The notes under the pieces were generated by a model. That model made no database searches, was not told the origin of the DNA, and saw only the letters and a program-made list of their open reading frames with translations. A stretch of 7,837 bases of DNA from Allobosea sp. (GTDB lineage: Bacteria > Pseudomonadota > Alphaproteobacteria > Rhizobiales > Beijerinckiaceae), in contig JAAEQB010000019.1 in NCBI GenBank assembly GCA_024231975.1, positions 1 to 7,837 of the forward strand, in the 5' to 3' direction. A program made the position numbers and the translations under genes. Below are positions 1 through 5,726 of this stretch, one piece after another; within the stretch, counting starts at the first letter, position 1, and each line of letters begins with the position of its first letter.

Positions 1-29
1 ACAGCGGGGCGCCACAGACAATGCCCTGT

Positions 30-142
30 GATTATGCGGAGCGACACAGCGAACAGAACCCCGGAAAACGGCGGCTTCCGGCCAACGACTCCGCATAATC
101 CCGCGCTACGCATAATCGACGTTATGCGGTGCACCGCATAAC
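30..142. repeat. Cluster of TTATGCG inverted repeats with 22-bp palindrome
   Basis: Five copies of a TTATGCG/CGCATAA motif lie here. GATTATGCGGAG at 30-41 is perfectly complementary to CTCCGCATAATC at 89-100. A further CGCATAATC is at 109-117. Positions 121-142 form a perfect palindrome with 11-bp arms (GTTATGCGGTG and its complement). The palindrome ends exactly where recognisable DUF736 coding sequence begins. Clustered short inverted repeats next to an interrupted gene resemble core sites or termini used by tyrosine recombinases, for example recombinase-in-trio elements. That assignment is inference, because no recombinase gene is inside the window. Positions 1-29 show nothing else. Confidence 0.6.
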
Positions 143-307
143 ATCGAGTTCGGCGCGGCCTGGCAGAAGACCTCGACCGAGGGGCGCGACTATCTCTCGG
201 TCAAGCTCGACGATCCGAGCTTCCCGGCCGCCATCTACGCCACGCTGATCGAGGTCGAGGGCACGGATGGCCTCCAGCTCATCTGGTCCCGGCCGACCCG
301 CGACTGA
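140..307 (+). pseudogene. DUF736 family protein, C-terminal fragment
   Basis: The plus-strand frame reads NIEFGAAWQKTS, then GRDYLSVKLDDPSFPA, then IYATLIEVEG, and ends LIWSRPTRD before TGA at 305-307. This is the conserved C-terminal half of the DUF736 family, small proteins of about 100 residues common in alphaproteobacterial conjugative elements and of unknown biochemical role. The N-terminal half is missing: upstream in frame are palindrome sequence and a stop at 113-115, with no usable start codon. The break coincides with the end of the 22-bp palindrome, so the gene was probably cut by an insertion or recombination. The terminator immediately downstream is intact. Confidence 0.8.
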
Positions 308-321
308 GGCCAGCCCGAGAT

Positions 322-352
322 GGCCCCGCCGTGAGGCGGGGCCAATCTTTTT
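322..352 (+). terminator. Rho-independent terminator of the DUF736 gene
   Basis: A perfect 9-bp stem (GGCCCCGCC at 322-330, GGCGGGGCC at 335-343) with a GTGA loop is followed by AATCTTTTT (344-352). It lies 14 bases after the DUF736 stop codon, as expected for that gene's own terminator. Confidence 0.9.
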
Positions 353-407
353 GGACCCGGCTGCGTCGGTGCGCCGGTCCCGCCATTTCCCACGGCGCAG
401 GTTCGGA

Positions 408-424
408 TGTGGTTTGAACCACAC
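408..424. repeat. Palindromic site 1 (candidate ParB/KorB-type operator)
   Basis: TGTGGTTTGAACCACAC. The arms GTGGTT and AACCAC flank a central TG. The identical 17-mer recurs at 2869-2885 and related copies lie at 456-469 and 1046-1059, all non-coding and flanking parA/parB. No other intergenic purpose is apparent. Role as a partition or operator site is inferred from position and symmetry. Confidence 0.7.
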
Positions 425-455
425 CTCATTCGATGAAGTGGTCGGGCGGTGCATT

Positions 456-469
456 GTGGTTCAAACCAC
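456..469. repeat. Palindromic site 2, inverted orientation
   Basis: GTGGTTCAAACCAC, the exact reverse complement of the core of site 1, lying 47 bases away centre to centre. The two sites form an opposed pair upstream of the small gene at 715. Confidence 0.7.
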
Positions 470-683
470 CTTGATCCTCGCACGCTCTGAGCCCTGTCAG
501 CCGCGCTGTTGCTTCCTGTGCGAGCTGGAGGGGCTCTCTGGTCAGCCCAGTGTACGGCCGGCGGAGCCCGCCTCAAGGACGCGCGGTGCCCCCAAAATGC
601 TTCGCATTTCGGCTCCCCCACGCGCCGCCTCTGGCGGTCGGCTGCGCCGATCCTTGACCCGGTCTCCACCAACGCGTGGCGCG
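470..683. other. Non-coding stretch with a short AAATGC hairpin
   Basis: I see no gene with coding character here; open frames on either strand lack family resemblance and ribosome binding sites. The one distinct structure is AAATGC-TTC-GCATTT at 595-609, a 6-bp stem with a 3-base loop inside a C-rich context, not followed by a T-run. It may belong to the leader of the small gene downstream. Confidence 0.4.
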
Positions 684-710
684 CCTTCGTCCATTCGAGA
701 CGAAGGAGGT
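684..710 (+). promoter_or_regulatory. Hairpin that would sequester the Shine-Dalgarno of the 715 gene
   Basis: CCTTCGTC (684-691) and GACGAAGG (699-706) form a perfect 8-bp stem with a 7-base loop. The right arm contains the first part of the strong Shine-Dalgarno AAGGAGGT (703-710), four bases before the ATG at 715. When folded, half of the ribosome binding site is paired. This could tune translation by temperature, ligand, protein or antisense RNA. The structure is seen directly; the regulatory role is inference. Confidence 0.55.
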
Positions 711-714
711 TCTC

Positions 715-921
715 ATGACCATGCCGATCGATCAGCAGATTGCCGAACTCAAGGCCGAACTGAACAATGCCTGCCTGACGCCGCGCGAGCGGCGCGAAGC
801 GCAGCACGAGCTTGAATTCCTGACCGAGCAGGACCGCAGCGATGCGGAGACGGCGTACTTCACGAAGGTCGAGGGCTGGGCTGCGGGCCAGGCGGTGGAT
901 CTCGCAGCGCTGCCGTTCTGA
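715..921 (+). CDS. Small hypothetical protein, 68 residues
   Basis: I do not recognise a named family. The product begins MTMPIDQQIAELKAELNNA. Roughly the first 50 residues are predicted helical and highly charged (ELKAEL, PRERREAQHELEFL), possibly a short coiled coil. The last 20 are more apolar (GWAAGQAVDLAALPF). There is no signal peptide or membrane segment. The start is fixed by a near-consensus AAGGAGGT four bases upstream; an ATG at 676 would place the Shine-Dalgarno inside the coding region and is less likely. The gene lies between two palindromic site clusters, ahead of parA, and is followed by a terminator-like hairpin, so it is probably a single-gene unit. A soluble cytoplasmic accessory protein of the element is the most one can say. 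Confidence 0.75.
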   Translation: MTMPIDQQIAELKAELNNACLTPRERREAQHELEFLTEQDRSDAETAYFTKVEGWAAGQAVDLAALPF

Positions 922-939
922 ACATCACGAATCGAACTG

Positions 940-973
940 GCCGGTCTGACGCGACACGCGTCGGGCCGGCTTT
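940..973 (+). terminator. Terminator-like hairpin after the small gene
   Basis: Positions 940-953 and 957-970 pair over 14 bp, two of them G-T wobbles, with a 3-base loop and a short TTT afterwards. It begins 18 bases after the stop of the 68-residue gene. The weak T-run makes it a probable rather than certain intrinsic terminator. Confidence 0.55.
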
Positions 974-984
974 CGCATGTCGCC

Positions 985-1018
985 CGCGCCTGCGCTTGCT
1001 TCGCTGCGCGCAGGCGCG
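985..1018. repeat. GC-rich 11-bp stem-loop upstream of parA
   Basis: CGCGCCTGCGC (985-995) and GCGCAGGCGCG (1008-1018) are perfect complements around a 12-base loop. No T-run follows on either strand, so it does not look like a terminator. It sits 26 bases before palindromic site 3 and could be part of the parAB leader or simply extragenic repeat DNA. Confidence 0.45.
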
Positions 1019-1043
1019 AGCTGTCCATGGCGCCTCGCCCGCG

Positions 1044-1062
1044 GTGTGGTTTGAACCGCACC
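1044..1062. repeat. Palindromic site 3, upstream of parA
   Basis: GTGTGGTTTGAACCGCACC. The core matches sites 1 and 4 except for one base (GC instead of AC in the right arm). It lies about 80 bases before the parA start, the usual place for an autoregulatory operator of a partition operon. The TTGAAC within it resembles a -35 box, but I see no convincing -10 at the right spacing. Confidence 0.65.
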
Positions 1063-1141
1063 GTCACGTCATCGCCGCGATCGGCCGTCAGAAGGCGTCC
1101 CGCATCGGAATTGCCGGGACCATCGTCATGTCGCGTTCGCC

Positions 1142-1885
1142 ATGAAGACCATCGTGATCAACAACCAGAAGGGCGGCGTCGGCAAGACGACGCTCGCCGT
1201 CCACCTTGCATGGCACCTCGCCGAGACCGGCGGTCGCGTGCTGCTGATCGACGCGGATGCCCAGGGCAACGCCACCGACACGATGAAGCGGCATCGCGGC
1301 GACGTCACCGCCGCCGAGCTGTTTCGGCCGGGCAAGGCGCCCGCTTCCGGCGGGGCCGACGGGATCACGCTGGCGGCTTCGGACAGCTCGCTCACCGACG
1401 TTGACCGCGGAGACGCGGCCGGCATTCAGCAGTTCCGCGACAATCTGCGCTCAGCGAGCGCGGCATTCGACGTCTGCGTCATCGACACGCCGCCTTCACT
1501 GGGCCTGCGCAGCGTGGCCGCGTTGGTCGCCGCGACGCATGTACTGTCGCCGATCTATCTGGAGGACTATTCGGTGAAGGGCGTGAAGGGGCTGCTCCAG
1601 ACCGTGATCGGCGTGCAGCAGCGTTATGGCCGCTCCGATTTGAAGTTCTTGGGGCTGCTCCCATCGAACTTCAACACGAAGTCGCCGCGCCAGCGGGCCC
1701 ATCTCGATCAGCTTCTGCGCGAGGCCGGCAAGTACGTCTTTCCGGGCCACATCGTCGCGCGCGACGGCTATGCCGAGGCGGTGGCGGAGGGTGTGCCGGT
1801 CTGGACGTTGAAGAAGCGCTCAGCGCAGCAGGCCGGTCGCGAAATCCGCACCGTGCTGTCGCGCATCGTCGATCAGATGGGGTGA
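1142..1885 (+). CDS. parA: ParA-family partition ATPase
   Basis: A 247-residue deviant Walker-type ATPase that would drive segregation of element DNA together with the ParB encoded next to it. Residues 10-17 are KGGVGKTT, the deviant Walker A with its signature lysine. The DADAQGN motif is at 37-43 and the Walker B region with IDTPPS is at 114-119 (Asp115). It begins almost at the P-loop, so it lacks the N-terminal DNA-binding domain of long (type Ia, P1/F ParA) proteins and resembles chromosomal Soj or short IncC-like ParAs. The start ATG gives a normal family N-terminus (MKTIVINNQKGGVGKTT) although the Shine-Dalgarno is weak. parB follows after four bases, so the two are one operon. A palindromic site about 80 bases upstream suggests repression by the partner ParB. 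Confidence 0.95.
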   Translation: MKTIVINNQKGGVGKTTLAVHLAWHLAETGGRVLLIDADAQGNATDTMKRHRGDVTAAELFRPGKAPASGGADGITLAASDSSLTDVDRGDAAGIQQFRDNLRSASAAFDVCVIDTPPSLGLRSVAALVAATHVLSPIYLEDYSVKGVKGLLQTVIGVQQRYGRSDLKFLGLLPSNFNTKSPRQRAHLDQLLREAGKYVFPGHIVARDGYAEAVAEGVPVWTLKKRSAQQAGREIRTVLSRIVDQMG

Positions 1886-1889
1886 TGGC

Positions 1890-2840
1890 ATGGCGCTGGA
1901 TCTGAGCTTCAAGGACCTTGCGGATGTCGCTGTCGGCAACGCGTCCGACGGTCGGCCGCTCAAGGTGGCTCTGGACCTGATCGACGAGGATCCCGATCAA
2001 CCGCGTTGGGAGTTTCCCGAGGAGGACCTGCAGAATCTTGCGGCCTCGATCCGGATCGACGGCATTCTCCAGCCCATCGTGGTGAGGCAATCGCTGCAGG
2101 CTGGCCGGTTCATCATCGTGATGGGCGCGCGACGCTACCGGGCGGCGAAGCTCGCCGATCTCGTCGAGGCGCCCATTCTCATTCAGGACGCGGATGAAAC
2201 AAATCCTTACGCCCAGATGGTCGAGAACATCCAGCGTGACGATCTGAAGGCGAACGAGATCGCGCGCTTCATTGCGGCGCGGCTCGATGCTGGCGAGAAG
2301 CAGACCGAAATCGCGCGGCGTCTCGGAAAACCACGCGACTGGGTCTCCCGCTACGGCGCCGTGCCGAAGATGCCGCCATTCCTGCAGCGGATGCTGGCGA
2401 CGAGTTCAATCCGCTCGGTCTACGAACTCTATCAGGCTTGGCGGCAGGCTCCGGGAGATGTCGAGCGGGCGGTCGAGGACCGCACGGCCTTCACCGATGC
2501 GCAGGCGAGAGAGTTAGCGGCGACGGTTCGATCATCCGGCCCGCCGCCAGCAGCGATCGATGTGAGGGCTGAGGAGCCGGTTGGATCGAACGAGAGCACC
2601 GAGCCCAGTCATCGAGCTGACCGGAGTGCGCGCGCTTCAGCAGCGATGGCGCCGCGGTCGCGTCCGGCTTCAAAAGGCGTGGCTGTCGTGCGAGTCTGCG
2701 TCGGCAAGCGGCGCGGTGCGTTGGTGCTCGATGATGCGTCGGCGAGCAGTCACGGGTTCGCGCGCGTCGCATTCGATGACGGTTCGGTTGAGGATGCCAG
2801 CGTGACCGCGCTTCGGATCGAAGCGGTTCTCATCGGTTGA
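1890..2840 (+). CDS. parB: ParB/KorB-like partition and repressor protein
   Basis: A 316-residue ParB-family DNA-binding protein, the partner of ParA. The ParB N-terminal nuclease-like/CTPase domain spans about 22-125: it includes DPDQPRW (34-40), box II GARRYRAAKLA (79-89) and ENIQRDDL (112-119, with the Glu-Asn pair linked to CTP hydrolysis in Spo0J-type ParBs). The canonical GERRxR motif has Ala in place of Glu. A helix-turn-helix lies at about 136-157 (KQTEIARRLGKPRDWVSRYG). A low-complexity linker runs from about 212 to 262. Residues 263-316 (VVRVCVGKRRGALVLDD ... GFARVAFDDGSVEDASV) resemble the SH3-like dimerisation domain of plasmid KorB. KorB acts both as partition protein and as repressor, so this protein is the natural candidate to bind the dispersed GTGGTTTGAACCAC sites. 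It starts four bases after parA, and site 4 follows its stop. Confidence 0.92.
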   Translation: MALDLSFKDLADVAVGNASDGRPLKVALDLIDEDPDQPRWEFPEEDLQNLAASIRIDGILQPIVVRQSLQAGRFIIVMGARRYRAAKLADLVEAPILIQDADETNPYAQMVENIQRDDLKANEIARFIAARLDAGEKQTEIARRLGKPRDWVSRYGAVPKMPPFLQRMLATSSIRSVYELYQAWRQAPGDVERAVEDRTAFTDAQARELAATVRSSGPPPAAIDVRAEEPVGSNESTEPSHRADRSARASAAMAPRSRPASKGVAVVRVCVGKRRGALVLDDASASSHGFARVAFDDGSVEDASVTALRIEAVLIG

Positions 2841-2868
2841 CGCCGCCAGACCAGCGCCTCCACTGACA

Positions 2869-2885
2869 TGTGGTTTGAACCACAC
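2869..2885. repeat. Palindromic site 4, just after parB
   Basis: TGTGGTTTGAACCACAC, identical over 17 bases to site 1, starting 28 bases after the parB stop. With sites 1-3 it brackets the parAB operon and it lies at the parB side of the oriT region. Confidence 0.7.
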
Positions 2886-3030
2886 TTCGTAATTCAAGAG
2901 CCCGGTCTCATTTCGAAAGCCAAGCGGCAGCATCGCCGGTTTATTGTGGGCCGCCGGCGGCGCTCGTCACACGCCCCTTCACGAATCGTTAAGCGAAGTG
3001 GATTGTTGAGAGTCTTTGGTTGGGTTTCTA

Positions 3031-3099
3031 GTGCAGGATAGGCTTGCCGCCAGCGAATTATTACGACAGCTTGGCGTGGCGATGCGCTTCGGCGCGTCG
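3031..3099 (-). other. Candidate oriT with RP4-type nic site
   Basis: On the minus strand, positions 3042-3033 read CCTATCCTGC, the same core as the nic region of RP4 (IncP) oriT, where TraI cuts after ATCCTG. The predicted nick is between 3034 and 3033 on the minus strand. On its 5' side lies an imperfect inverted repeat, CGCCAGC (3048-3054) against GCTTGGCG (3069-3076, one bulged T), placed like the TraJ-binding repeat of RP4. Beyond it is a hairpin with an 8-bp stem and TTCG loop (3080-3099). The region directly precedes mobC and the relaxase. Cleavage here would send the parB/parA side into the recipient first and the mob genes last. The remaining part of 2886-3030 shows no gene and is richer in A+T than its surroundings. 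Confidence 0.7.
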
Positions 3100-3130
3100 A
3101 TCGTCTTCGTGGCCGTGAGAGGGCGCTTTG

Positions 3131-3640
3131 ATGCCGACGCTGACGTTGCGGGTTTCGGACGAGTTGGCGCTTCAGTTCGCGACCTTGGCCGCAACCGAAG
3201 GTGGGAAGTCGGCGCTCATTCGGCGGCTGCTCGAGGGCGCGGTCGGTGCGCCGGAATCGAAGCGCGCACCCGTTGCGGTTGGCTTGCCGCAGAAGGTGAC
3301 GGTGCGCTTCCGCGAGAGCGAGCTGCGTCAAGTCGGTGAGATGGCTACTGCGCGCGGGATGACGCGGACGCAGTGGATCACGTCTCTGGTTCGGTCGCGT
3401 CTTGGCGCGCCGGCGCAGCAGTCGGAGGGCGAGCGGGAGGCACTGCGGACGATTGCTCGGGAGCTCAGTCGGATAGGAGGCAACATCAATCAAATCGCTC
3501 GTGCAGCCAACCGTAGCGAGCTCGATCCAGGGGCCGACAGTTGGAAGGTGCTGAGCGAGGCTCAAGGCGCGCTTCACGCGCTACAGGGCGAATTGAAAGA
3601 GGTTCTGGATCGAACCAGCACCTATTGGGAAGGCCGATGA
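3131..3640 (+). CDS. mobC: MobC-like relaxosome accessory protein
   Basis: A 169-residue protein expected to bind oriT and recruit the relaxase. Residues 1-38 (MPTLTLRVSDELALQF ... ALIRRLLEG) look like a ribbon-helix-helix fold. Residues 55-91 (KVTVRFRESELRQVGEMA ... TRTQWITSLVRSRL) look like a second one. Residues 101-128 contain EREALRTIARELSRIGGNINQIAR, which I break here as ELSRIGGNINQIAR (111-124), the hallmark of bacterial MobC-type mobilisation proteins. The tail is charged and helical. ATG 3131 is preceded by GAGAGGG seven bases upstream; the TTG at 3128 is a less likely start. The stop TGA overlaps the relaxase start, so the genes are translationally coupled. Transcription starts from within or beyond the oriT region, which allows feedback of MobC on its own expression. 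Confidence 0.85.
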   Translation: MPTLTLRVSDELALQFATLAATEGGKSALIRRLLEGAVGAPESKRAPVAVGLPQKVTVRFRESELRQVGEMATARGMTRTQWITSLVRSRLGAPAQQSEGEREALRTIARELSRIGGNINQIARAANRSELDPGADSWKVLSEAQGALHALQGELKEVLDRTSTYWEGR

Positions 3641-4698
3641 TGAGCGGGAAGCATGCCAAAGAGCTTCTCGATGACCTTCCGCCGATCTCCTACGTCTGGC
3701 GGACGCCGGTACGCCGGCCGCGTGTGTCCGAGGCCGACATTCCAGACCCAGTCGCGCCTCAGCGGGTCACGCCGGCGATGCGGGCGCGGCTTGAACGAAT
3801 CGTGGGCCGGGCGCCGGAGGTGATGGTGAAGATCACCGGACGGACCAAGGACGCCGGACATCTCAAATCTCATCTCGAATACATCATGCGCAATGGCGAG
3901 CTGACGGCGGAGACCGAGCAAGGCTCGCTGATGCAGGGCAGGGAGGGCCTCAAGGATCTTCAGTCGCGCTGGACCGATGATGCTGTGCTTGACGACAAGC
4001 GCCGGCGCGACGGCAGCGTGTCGGTCAACATCATCCTGTCGATGCCGCCCGGCACAGATCCGGTCGCGGTGAAGGACGCCGTGCGGGCGCTCGCGATCGA
4101 CACCTTCGAGGCCAACCACGATTATGTTTTCGTCCAGCATCTCGATGACAAGCATCCGCATGTGCATCTGACGGTGCGCTCGCAGGGCTACAATGGAAAG
4201 CGTCTGAACCCGCGGAAGGCCGATCTGGCAACCTGGCGTGAGCGGTTTGCCGGCGAGCTACGGTTGCGTGGCGTCGCGGCGGAGGCAACGCCGCGGCGGA
4301 CGCGGGGGAAGGTGCGGAAGTACGACAAGGGCACGGTGGTGGCGCTGCGTCGACGTGGAGTCGTTCCGGACACCGACAAGGGGGCTCGGGACGATGTCGT
4401 TCGAGCGGCAAAGGCGGGAGTTGTTGGTGCGCGTCCCTGGGAGCAAAAGGCTCGCGACCGGCAGGCCAAGATCCGGGTCCAGTACCTAGCTCATGCCAAG
4501 GAGCTGGAGCGGACCGGGAAGGGGAGCGATCGGGCTCTGGCGGCGAAGGTCCGGGAATTCGTGGCGAAGATGCCCGATCCGGAAACGCGGCGGGAGCAGT
4601 TGCTGCGAGAATTGGGTTCTGCTGCGCAGAGGGCTCGAACAGATCGGACCGACGTCCCTGATCGCAGCGCTTCAAAGCCTCGTGGGAAAGAACGATAA
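3637..4698 (+). CDS. MOBP-type relaxase (VirD2/TraI-like mobilization nuclease)
   Basis: A 353-residue DNA strand transferase expected to nick oriT and stay covalently bound to the 5' end of the transferred strand. The likely motif I with the catalytic tyrosine is HLKSHLEYIMRNGEL (75-89, Tyr82). Motif III, the metal-binding histidine cluster, is FVQHLDDKHPHVHL (165-178; His168, 173, 175 and 177). The C-terminal third is basic and helical (AKIRVQYLAHAKELERTGKG), without a primase or helicase domain, so it is shorter than RP4 TraI (about 730 residues). The start overlaps the mobC stop; ATG 3637 and ATG 3640 are both possible, and 3640 has the better spacing (6 bases) from GGGAAGG at 3627-3633. 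No coupling protein gene follows; the next sequence is cargo. Confidence 0.9.
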   Translation: MMSGKHAKELLDDLPPISYVWRTPVRRPRVSEADIPDPVAPQRVTPAMRARLERIVGRAPEVMVKITGRTKDAGHLKSHLEYIMRNGELTAETEQGSLMQGREGLKDLQSRWTDDAVLDDKRRRDGSVSVNIILSMPPGTDPVAVKDAVRALAIDTFEANHDYVFVQHLDDKHPHVHLTVRSQGYNGKRLNPRKADLATWRERFAGELRLRGVAAEATPRRTRGKVRKYDKGTVVALRRRGVVPDTDKGARDDVVRAAKAGVVGARPWEQKARDRQAKIRVQYLAHAKELERTGKGSDRALAAKVREFVAKMPDPETRREQLLRELGSAAQRARTDRTDVPDRSASKPRGKER

Positions 4699-4738
4699 AC
4701 CGATGAGGTATTGTTGAGCGAGAGGGACAAAGGTCGCC

Positions 4739-4852
4739 TTAATGTCGATCGTGCCCGCATTGGTTATGGTCCGCCAGCGCCTCGATGATCGCGCAGTCGC
4801 AGGCGGTAACACCGCCCGAACAAGCTGCGGCGATCCGCTCAAGGAATGGGAC
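4739..4852 (-). pseudogene. MerR-family regulator, C-terminal remnant
   Basis: The minus strand reads VPFLERIAAACSGG, then VTACDCAIIEALADHNQC, then a stop at 4741-4739. This resembles the end of metal-responsive MerR regulators, where a helix is followed by a Cys-containing AC-x-GG...C-x-IIEALADH tail. Upstream in the frame the similarity is lost within about 25 codons and a TGA appears before any start codon. The DNA-binding domain is absent. The fragment lies downstream of, and on the same strand as, the broken Sco gene, so it appears to be leftover regulation of the metal cargo. A plus-strand ORF over the same bases (4742-4906, 54 codons, ending ELRTLMRTFRS) cannot be excluded but has no recognisable family and no good ribosome binding site. 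The rest of 4699-4909 shows nothing else. Confidence 0.5.
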
Positions 4853-4909
4853 GAGCCGGCGGTGATCGACGAGCTGAGGACGCTGATGCGGACGTTCAGA
4901 TCGTAGCGT

Positions 4910-5566
4910 TCAGTTGCCGACGGGCGTCGCCGCCAAGTACTTGCGCAGAATCGACACGAGAGCCTCAGGCGCGGTCTTGTGGGGCAAAAGAGTCAGGAAC
5001 TGCCCGTCCCTGCCCATCAGATAGGTCAATGAGCCGTGATCGACCGAGTAGTCGACCGCAGACCTCGCGACCTTGCGCCGATGCACCCGGTAGGCCTTCG
5101 CGACGGCGGCGATTTCCGCCTCCGTGCCGGTCAGTCCAAGCAGGCGCGCATGGAAGGCATCGACATAGGGCGCGAGAACGGCCGGCGTCTCGTTGGCGGG
5201 ATCGTCCGTGATCAGGATGGGAACGATCGGCTAGGCCTCGGCGCCCAATGAGTTCAGCGCCGTCGCGATGGTCAGCAGATCGGCGGGACAGGTGTCCGTG
5301 CAACGGCTGAAGCCGAAATAGACCAGCATGAACCTGCCGCGAAAATCCGCATCGCTGACGCGGCGGCCGGTTTGGTCGAGCAGGCTGAACGGTCCGCCGA
5401 ACCGGTTCGCCAGCGGATCGCGGGCGGCCGTCGCGCCGCCGGCTTCGACTTTGCCGGCGGGGCTCCTGGAAAGCGGGTCGTGCGCTTGCGACACGCCGCC
5501 TGCGATCATGAAGAACGCGGTCAGCAGGAGCCGGCGCTTGGTGCAGGCGAATATGGAGTCACGCAT
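4910..5566 (-). pseudogene. Sco/SenC copper chaperone, interrupted by an in-frame amber codon
   Basis: Sco proteins are periplasmic thioredoxin-fold proteins that deliver copper to the CuA site of cytochrome oxidase. Residues 1-28 are a signal peptide or membrane anchor (CTKRRLLLTAFFMIAGGVSQA, cleavage likely before HD). The CxxxCP copper motif is FGFSRCTDTCPADL (Cys89, Cys93). The distal copper-ligand histidine is in DYSVDHGSLTYLMGRDG (His177). Codon 112 is TAG (minus strand, 5233-5231), but the same frame continues without shift as PIVPILITDDPANETPAVL to a normal end at LRKYLAATPVGN. Full length would be 218 residues, normal for the family. A CAG-to-TAG change (Gln to stop) would explain it. 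The truncated product keeps Cys89/Cys93 but lacks His177 and half of the fold. It could be a young pseudogene, a sequencing error or an amber read through by a suppressor. Confidence 0.85.
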
Positions 5567-5726
5567 CGGAAGCAGTTCCGTCTCGTCGAGCTTCTGGGAA
5601 AGCGGATGACCGACGCTATCCCCGAGCGCGCTCGCGCGGCGGTCACATCCGCGTCAGAGCCTGCAGGCCCGGCGGTTGACGACGTTCGTGCGGAATCCTC
5701 GATGGCGACGGCCGCCGAGAGGTCGA

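Noticed and set aside
235..807. Minus-strand open frame of 190 codons, and the plus-strand frame 267-815
   Set aside because: Both cross the DUF736 remnant, its terminator and the palindromic sites, have arginine/proline-rich composition typical of GC-rich shadow frames, and lack ribosome binding sites.
408..2885. Palindromic repeats as a CRISPR array or iteron origin
   Set aside because: Only four copies with irregular spacing of 47 to about 1800 bases, one inverted; no regular spacers and no replication initiator gene in the window.
2894..3577. Minus-strand open frame of 227 codons
   Set aside because: It is antisense to mobC and the oriT region; the plus strand encodes recognisable MobC motifs and the antisense product is low-complexity Arg/Pro/Leu.
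3541..3636. Upstream extension of the relaxase start to 3541
   Set aside because: It would overlap mobC by about 100 bases; ATG 3637/3640 with GGGAAGG upstream is better supported.
4031..4675. Minus-strand open frame of 214 codons over the relaxase gene
   Set aside because: Antisense to the conserved relaxase histidine motif, with proline/arginine-rich composition.
4965..5303. Separate minus-strand protein of 112 codons in the Sco region, or a frameshift in Sco
   Set aside because: The Sco similarity continues in the same frame straight through the TAG; the 4965-5303 frame is a different frame with no family resemblance. The lesion is a nonsense codon, not a frameshift.
5398..5409. 12-bp palindrome CGAACCGGTTCG
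   Set aside because: Lies inside the Sco coding sequence, occurs once, and is expected by chance in GC-rich coding DNA.
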